DNA of 12,180 nt from Psychrobacter sp. (GTDB lineage: Bacteria; Pseudomonadota; Gammaproteobacteria; Pseudomonadales; Moraxellaceae), in NCBI GenBank assembly GCA_029264635.1, contig JARIAA010000193.1, forward strand, positions 1-12,180. Reading direction: 5' to 3'. Within the stretch, counting starts at the first letter, position 1. Every line of letters begins with the position of its first letter. The translations under genes and the position numbers were made by a program. Positions 8,205 through 12,180 of this stretch are shown here, one piece after another. The notes beneath the pieces were generated by a model that had not been told where the DNA came from, did no database searches, and saw only the letters and a list, made by a program, of their open reading frames with translations.

Positions 8205-8282
8205 GTTACAATAAGTAAGTTAAATTTATTTATTGTTAATTGAATAATTTTTGTATATATTCCTAACAAGATAATTTGTATC
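8205..8282 (+). promoter_or_regulatory. Conserved promoter block, copy 1 (upstream of yjcH-actP)
   Basis: This 78-base block aligns without gaps to 10813-10890 (65 of 78 identical by my count), including 21 consecutive identical bases at 8220-8240 and 12 at 8251-8262. Inside it, TTGTTA at 8233-8238 and TATATT at 8256-8261 form a sigma70-like pair with an ideal 17-base spacer, while the spacer interior diverges between copies. Predicted transcription would start near 8268, leaving a leader of about 307 bases. The AT-rich identity extending upstream of the -35 suggests an UP element or an operator. Confidence 0.65.
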
Positions 8283-8328
8283 GTTTTAGTGGGTACGAGC
8301 ACAAAAGTAATTGAAACATTGAATTGTA

Positions 8329-8459
8329 TTGTCAGGAAGACAAAAGATGAGATGACAGTGGATTGTTAGCATAGCCAACCTTCCTTTAGCGCGAAACAAA
8401 TCACAGACCATGAAAATCTGTTAATGATGCGTCTCTCTTTTAGACTATGTCGATTGACA
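8329..8459 (+). promoter_or_regulatory. Candidate structured 5' leader element, copy 1
   Basis: Three short helices are possible, each with an equivalent in the second leader. P1 pairs AGGAAG (8334-8339) with CTTCCT (8380-8385). P2 is GACAG (8354-8358), tetraloop TGGA, then TTGTT (8363-8367), using two G-U pairs where copy 2 has Watson-Crick pairs. P3 pairs GTTAAT (8420-8425) with ATTGAC (8453-8458) with one wobble. GACAG could instead pair with TTGTC at 8329-8333, giving an alternative fold. A minute reading frame (ATG at 8347, Met-Arg-stop) with good ribosome-site spacing overlaps a second ATG at 8352 (MTVDC-stop). Whether it works as RNA, leader peptide or protein-binding DNA cannot be settled here. 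Confidence 0.45.
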
Positions 8460-8574
8460 CTTCACTCTAATCTTCCTTTTTTAGCATCACCCCACTCACT
8501 TAAATAAGTTAAATATTGAAAATCCCTATTTGAAATAGCAGTCCCTAGTTGGACAAAAAAACAAGGAGTTGGTT

Positions 8575-8907
8575 ATGAATGATTCACAAGTGCAAAGAAT
8601 TATGAATAATCCAAAGTTTCAAGAGATGGTTAGTAAAAAGCGCAGATTGAGCTGGACGTTGACGATAATTATGTTGGTCGTATACGTTGGCTTTATGCTC
8701 TTAGTTGGTTACAACAAACCATTTTTAGCAAGTTCATTTAGTGGTGGCGTTACCACTTGGGGAATTCCCTTAGGTCTAGGTATCATCGTGCTGTCATTTG
8801 TACTGTGTGGCGTATACTCTTATATTGCCAATCATAAGCTTGATCCACTCAATGAAGAAACCCTTAAAGAGATTGAGACCATTGCCTTTGAAGAAGGAAC
8901 GCGTTGA
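8575..8907 (+). CDS. yjcH: DUF485 family inner-membrane protein, ActP partner
   Basis: This 110-residue protein has two membrane helices (about 27-46 and 63-85) and charged ends, typical of the DUF485/YjcH family that is encoded next to the acetate permease ActP. Its role is usually taken as an accessory subunit of the permease, though it is poorly characterised. The start is ATG 8575: AAGGAG at 8563-8568 lies 6 bases upstream. A TTG at 8569 in the same frame overlaps that ribosome site and is not credible. The stop is separated from the actP ATG by one base, so the two are translationally coupled. The same AAGGAGTTG string precedes the small-subunit gene of the next module. Confidence 0.94.
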   Translation: MNDSQVQRIMNNPKFQEMVSKKRRLSWTLTIIMLVVYVGFMLLVGYNKPFLASSFSGGVTTWGIPLGLGIIVLSFVLCGVYSYIANHKLDPLNEETLKEIETIAFEEGTR

Positions 8908-8908
8908 G

Positions 8909-10624
8909 ATGAGAAAGTTGTCACCTAAAGCGATATCAATCGCACTTGCAAGCTGGTGTTGTTCTACTATGGCCTTTGCTGCTCCTGACTTAGGCATCGC
9001 AGAGCAGCAGGCAACCAATTGGCCTGCGATTATCATGTTCATGATTTTTGTCGGTTTTACCTTAGCAATTACTAAATGGGCATCTGGACAAACGCAGTCA
9101 ACCGCAGATTTTTACACAGCAGGCGGTGGTATCAGTGGCTTTCAAAACGGTTTAGCGATTGCAGGTGACTATATGTCCGCTGCATCCTTTCTCGGTATAT
9201 CCGCTTTAGTATTTAGTTCGGGCTTTGATGGCTTGCTATACTCACTCGGCTTTATGGTCGGCTGGCCTATCGTACTATTCCTTATTGCAGAGCGCTTACG
9301 AAATCTGGGCAAATTCAACTTGTCAGATGTAGTGTCATTTCGTTTAGAAGAAAAGCCTGTGCGCACCTTAGCAGCTTTTAGCTCTTTAGTCGTCGTGGCT
9401 TTTTATCTGATTGCACAGATGGTCGGTGCAGGTCAGTTAATCAAACTGCTATTCGGCTTGAATTATAATATTGCCGTAGTTGTAGTGGGCTTATTGATGA
9501 CCGCCTATGTTCTATTCGGTGGTATGTTGGCAACGACTTGGGTACAAATTATTAAAGCGGTGATGTTACTAAGTGGTGCAACCTTTATGGCGTTTATGGT
9601 CATGAAATCCGTCGATTTTAGCTTCAGCAATATGTTCGATCAGGCGATCGTTGCCTATGGTCAAGCGCATAGCACCAGCGTCACTGATGCCGTTAAGATT
9701 ATGGGACCGGGCAAACTCACTGAAAATCCAATTGATGCGCTATCCCTTGGTCTTGCGCTCATGTTTGGTACAGCAGGATTGCCTCATATCTTAATGCGCT
9801 TTTTCACCGTAAAAGATGCTAAAGAAGCGCGTAAATCTGTTGTGGTTGCCACAGGGTTTATCGGTTATTTTTATCTACTGACCTTTATCATTGGTTTTGG
9901 TGCTATTCTTTTCATTGCTAATAACCCGCAGTTTCTTGATGTGGCAAAATCTGCGCTTACTGGTCAATTGGAGTTGACTGGTGGTAATAATATGGCCGCT
10001 ATTCACTTAAGTGAAGCGTTAGGTGGCGATTTGTTCATGGGCTTTATCTCAGCTGTTGCCTTTGCAACTATCCTTGCGGTAGTAGCTGGGTTGACGCTTT
10101 CAGGCGTATCGGCAATTTCGCATGACTTATATGCCAACGTCTTTAAAAAAGGTCAGACTACTCCTGAATCTGAGATGAGAGTGTCCAGAATAGCCACATT
10201 AGGTTTAGCAGTCTTTGCGATGATCTTAGGTATTTTATTTGAAAAACAAAACGTTGCTTTTATGGTTGGGTTAGCATTTTCGGTCGCTGCTTGTGCCAAT
10301 TTCCCTGTTTTAGTATTGTCTATGTTTTGGAAAGGTTTAACTACGCGCGGTGCGGTGATTGGCGGTATTGTCGGTCTAGTAGGCGCTGTTGGTTTGATTA
10401 TTCTATCCAAAGCCGTTTGGGTCGATACACTAGGCATCTCTGAGACCGCACCGAATCCATTTAATGGCCCAGCGTTATTTGCTATGCCTCTGTACTTCCT
10501 ATGCTGCTGGTTCTTCTCAGTCACTGATAAATCAGCCCGTGCAGAAAAAGAGCGTAAAGCATTTGATGCTCAGTTCGTGCGCTCACAAACAGGTATTGGT
10601 ATCTCTGGTGCCTCTGACCATTAA
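8909..10624 (+). CDS. actP: Acetate permease ActP (cation/acetate symporter)
   Basis: ActP is an inner-membrane sodium:solute symporter (SSS family) that imports acetate and related short carboxylates. The sequence closely resembles E. coli ActP throughout: TNWPAIIMFMIFV, FYTAGG at 68-73, GLAIAGDYMSAASFLGISAL at 81-100, LIAERLRNLGKF, GGMLATTWVQIIKAV, GTAGLPHILMRFFTVKDAKE, NNMAAIHL, and the C-terminal FVRSQTGIGI. It begins with a cleavable-looking signal sequence (residues 1-24, AFA before AP), as in E. coli. The length is 571 residues against 549 in E. coli. The ATG at 8909 is chosen over the longer open frame that begins inside yjcH because it gives this signal peptide. AAGGA at 8894-8898 is a somewhat distant ribosome site, compensated by coupling to yjcH. 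The gene is followed by its own terminator. Acs is not in the window. Confidence 0.97.
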   Translation: MRKLSPKAISIALASWCCSTMAFAAPDLGIAEQQATNWPAIIMFMIFVGFTLAITKWASGQTQSTADFYTAGGGISGFQNGLAIAGDYMSAASFLGISALVFSSGFDGLLYSLGFMVGWPIVLFLIAERLRNLGKFNLSDVVSFRLEEKPVRTLAAFSSLVVVAFYLIAQMVGAGQLIKLLFGLNYNIAVVVVGLLMTAYVLFGGMLATTWVQIIKAVMLLSGATFMAFMVMKSVDFSFSNMFDQAIVAYGQAHSTSVTDAVKIMGPGKLTENPIDALSLGLALMFGTAGLPHILMRFFTVKDAKEARKSVVVATGFIGYFYLLTFIIGFGAILFIANNPQFLDVAKSALTGQLELTGGNNMAAIHLSEALGGDLFMGFISAVAFATILAVVAGLTLSGVSAISHDLYANVFKKGQTTPESEMRVSRIATLGLAVFAMILGILFEKQNVAFMVGLAFSVAACANFPVLVLSMFWKGLTTRGAVIGGIVGLVGAVGLIILSKAVWVDTLGISETAPNPFNGPALFAMPLYFLCCWFFSVTDKSARAEKERKAFDAQFVRSQTGIGISGASDH

Positions 10625-10660
10625 TTGGTTAAGATTATCCAATACGCTATGATGTTATTC

Positions 10661-10694
10661 ATTACTCACAAGCAATAGCTTGTGAGTAATTTTT
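10661..10694 (+). terminator. Rho-independent terminator of yjcH-actP
   Basis: A perfect 13-base-pair hairpin (10661-10673 with 10678-10690, loop AATA) is followed by TTTT. It lies 36 bases after the actP stop and separates this module from the next, so the second transporter pair needs its own promoter. Confidence 0.92.
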
Positions 10695-10812
10695 ATCTTG
10701 TTATTCTTTATAACATGATCTATCTATTGGTAGTTAAAATAAAAATTTATTGTGCTATTTTATAACTTTAACAAATTAATAGAAGGTATTATTTCTATTA
10801 AATATATATTTA

Positions 10813-10890
10813 GTTACAAGAAGTAGTTTAAATTTATTTATTGTTAATATTACAAATATTGTATATATTCTTAATAAGATCATTTTTATC
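10813..10890 (+). promoter_or_regulatory. Conserved promoter block, copy 2 (upstream of DUF4212-SSS)
   Basis: This is the ungapped counterpart of 8205-8282. TTGTTA at 10841-10846 and TATATT at 10864-10869 again have a 17-base spacer, and the 21-base identity lies at 10828-10848. The predicted start is near 10876, giving a leader of about 387 bases. The 118 bases between the actP terminator and this block are AT-rich and show nothing else. Confidence 0.65.
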
Positions 10891-10932
10891 TTTCAATATC
10901 CATTAAGAAATGATTAAAAATATCTGTGACTC

Positions 10933-11078
10933 TTGTCAGGAAGATGAGAATATGAAAAAGACAGCGGACTGTCATACCTTATCAACTTTCCTGCGTCAAT
11001 ATTGTCATCGTTATATAGAAATTTAATAAACTACAATCAGTTAATGTTGTTCAGCAATGAGCTCTTAGTCGATTAACA
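10933..11078 (+). promoter_or_regulatory. Candidate structured 5' leader element, copy 2
   Basis: Helices equivalent to copy 1 are visible. P1 pairs CAGGAAG (10937-10943) with TTTCCTG (10987-10993), including one G-U. P2 is GACAG (10960-10964), tetraloop CGGA, CTGTC (10969-10973), all Watson-Crick. P3 pairs GTTAAT (11040-11045) with ATTAAC (11072-11077). An alternative partner for GACAG is TTGTC at 10933-10937. The helices keep their order and near-equal spacing with copy 1 while linkers diverge. The remaining leader, 11079-11262, shows only weak similarity to copy 1 and about 70 extra bases. Confidence 0.45.
10952..11026 (+). CDS. Possible 24-aa leader peptide
   Basis: A short frame beginning MKKTADCHTLSTFL lies inside the leader of the DUF4212-SSS module. 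AGGAAG at 10938-10943 is 8 bases upstream of its ATG, good ribosome-site spacing. A still shorter frame (ATG 10944, Met-Arg-Ile-stop) ends with a TGA that overlaps this ATG, as in coupled genes. In copy 1 the equivalent frame reads MTVDC and then a TAG, after which a loosely similar HSQPSF string follows out of translation. No repeated codon points to classic amino-acid attenuation. It may be chance within a conserved RNA element. Confidence 0.22.
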   Translation: MKKTADCHTLSTFLRQYCHRYIEI

Positions 11079-11262
11079 ACAGTACTTTGTATGGCACATT
11101 TTGGTAATACTAAGGTATGTATCATCCGTTTATGTATCGATTCAACTGCTAAAAAATTTGTTCATGTGTTTGATATCTTTGAGTCACTTATACTGGTTAG
11201 TCATTATGCTTTAGCACTCAATTAATAATTTTGTATTTATGTCAGGCAAAAGGAGTTGTCCT

Positions 11263-11523
11263 ATGGAAAACCACAACGATCCATCCGGTTATTGGCGTGC
11301 CAATGTCCGTCTCATTACAGGTAGCCTAATTATTTGGGCATTATGTTCTTACGGATTTGGTATATTGCTGCGTCCATTACTCACAGGTATTAAAATTGGT
11401 GGTACCGACTTAGGTTTTTGGTTCGCACAACAAGGATCTATTGGGGTATTTATCGTCTTAATTTTCTTCTACGCTTGGCGTATGAACAAGTTAGATAAAC
11501 AATATGGTGTAGACGAGGAATAG
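11263..11523 (+). CDS. DUF4212 small subunit of a sodium:solute symporter
   Basis: This 86-residue membrane protein has two helices (about 16-36 and 50-72) and the family's recognisable motifs: YWRANVRLI at 10-18, GFWFAQQGSIGVFIVLIFFY at 51-70, and MNKLDKQYGVDEE at the end. DUF4212 proteins are encoded immediately before VC_2705-type SSS transporters and are regarded as their small subunit. The ATG at 11263 is chosen because AAGGAG at 11250-11255 lies 7 bases upstream. An in-frame ATG at 11239 would place this ribosome site inside the gene. The stop is 4 bases before the symporter ATG. It plays the same positional role as yjcH in front of actP, but the two small proteins share little sequence. 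Confidence 0.93.
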   Translation: MENHNDPSGYWRANVRLITGSLIIWALCSYGFGILLRPLLTGIKIGGTDLGFWFAQQGSIGVFIVLIFFYAWRMNKLDKQYGVDEE

Positions 11524-11527
11524 CCTA

Positions 11528-12180
11528 ATGAGTCAATTTACGATTAATATTAATTTTGTAGGTCTATCTTTCGCTTTATACTTCGGTATTGCGATTTGGG
11601 CTCATGCTGGTTCAACCAGTGAGTTTTACGTTGCTGGTGGTGGTGTCCACCCTGTCGTAAACGGTATGGCAACCGCTGCTGACTGGATGAGTGCCGCGTC
11701 CTTTATCTCAATGGCAGGTATTATTGCTGCTGGCGGTTATGGTGCCTCAACCTATTTGATGGGTTGGACAGGTGGTTATGTACTATTAGCTATGTTGTTA
11801 GCGCCTTATTTACGTAAATTTGGCAAGTTCACTGTCCCTGATTTTATTGGGGATCGTTTTTACTCCAAGACTGCAGCTATGATTGCCGTAGTTTGTTTGA
11901 TTATTGCTTCAACTACTTACGTTATCGGTCAGATGACGGGAGCTGGTGTCGCCTTCTCACGCTTTCTAGAAGTTGAAAGTACGACAGGTCTTATTATTGC
12001 CGCTGTTGTCGTATTCTTTTATGCTGTACTTGGTGGTATGAAAGGAATCACTTACACGCAGGTTGCGCAGTATGTGGTTCTAATGATTGCTTATACCATT
12101 CCAGCAGTCTTCATCTCATTGGAGCTAACGGGTAACCCAATTCCGGGTTTAGGATTGTTCTCTAATCACGTTGAGTCAGG
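11528..12180 (+). CDS. Sodium:solute symporter, VC_2705-like (5' part only)
   Basis: The reading frame is open from ATG 11528 to the window edge (217 complete codons). GAGGAA at 11515-11520, within the end of the DUF4212 gene, is 7 bases upstream. The protein starts with a helix (NFVGLSFALYFGIAIWAHAG) and then shows SSS-family motifs: FYVAGGGVHPVVNGMATAAD at 33-52, WMSAASF at 53-59, and LAPYLRKFGKFTVPDFIGDR at 91-110. It lacks the ActP-type signal peptide. Together with the upstream DUF4212 protein this fits the VC_2705 subfamily, thought to carry organic acids. The substrate is unproven. It is distantly related to ActP, with the same MSAASF core. About 60% or more of the gene lies beyond the window. 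Confidence 0.93.
   Translation, partial: MSQFTININFVGLSFALYFGIAIWAHAGSTSEFYVAGGGVHPVVNGMATAADWMSAASFISMAGIIAAGGYGASTYLMGWTGGYVLLAMLLAPYLRKFGKFTVPDFIGDRFYSKTAAMIAVVCLIIASTTYVIGQMTGAGVAFSRFLEVESTTGLIIAAVVVFFYAVLGGMKGITYTQVAQYVVLMIAYTIPAVFISLELTGNPIPGLGLFSNHVES

Noticed and set aside
8424..8507. Short frame MMRLSFRLCRL... in the yjcH leader
   Set aside because: It has no ribosome site and no equivalent in the second leader, so it is likely chance.
8798..8908. Longer actP start inside yjcH
   Set aside because: It would add 37 residues before the signal peptide seen in ActP and overlap yjcH. The ATG at 8909 fits the family.
8794..9366. Two further minus-strand frames (8794-9042 and 9169-9366) overlapping yjcH and actP
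   Set aside because: Both lie antisense to well-supported genes and show no family motifs.
10153..10524. Minus-strand frame of 123 codons inside actP
   Set aside because: It is antisense to strongly conserved ActP codons, with a Thr/Pro/Ile/Ala-rich composition typical of an antisense shadow of membrane-protein coding sequence.

Overview
The window looks like chromosomal DNA from a gammaproteobacterium of the Moraxellaceae, most likely Psychrobacter. This is inferred from AT-rich intergenic DNA, the flavour of the proteins, and the mix of ETF-ubiquinone oxidoreductase, a DUF1285 protein, MurI and paired small-subunit/SSS transporters. No database search was possible, so the genus is a best guess. 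I see no rRNA, tRNA, CRISPR, phage or insertion sequence.

Layout. (1) Bases 1-3673 hold four minus-strand genes, read right to left: a DUF1285 protein, glutamate racemase (murI), a protein with a DUF4062-like N-terminus, and a small charged hypothetical protein. A bidirectional terminator closes this series on the left. Gaps of 155-183 bases between these genes suggest that several have their own promoters. (2) At 4068-5966 a plus-strand ETF-ubiquinone oxidoreductase carries an unusual 87-residue acidic extension and ends in a strong terminator. (3) At 6202-7698 a minus-strand AGCS sodium:alanine/glycine symporter converges on it. (4) From 8205 to the right edge lie two tandem plus-strand transporter modules: yjcH (DUF485)-actP, for acetate uptake, then a DUF4212 small subunit with a VC_2705-type sodium:solute symporter cut off by the window edge.

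The most notable feature is regulatory. Both transporter modules are preceded by long non-coding leaders that are clearly related to each other. They share a 78-base ungapped block (65 of 78 identical by eye) containing a sigma70-like promoter with 17-base spacing. Next comes a leader with three short helices that can form at equivalent places in both copies, with substitutions that keep pairing (G-C to G-U, A-U to G-U). A very short leader reading frame, best seen in the second copy, overlaps the same elements. This may be an undescribed cis-acting RNA or leader-peptide element that co-regulates carboxylate-type transporters.

The genes fit an oxidative, carboxylate- and amino-acid-using lifestyle. 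ETF-QO feeds electrons from acyl-CoA and other dehydrogenases into ubiquinone, ActP/YjcH imports acetate, the DUF4212/SSS pair probably imports a related organic acid, and the AGCS carrier takes up small amino acids with sodium. MurI supplies D-glutamate for peptidoglycan.
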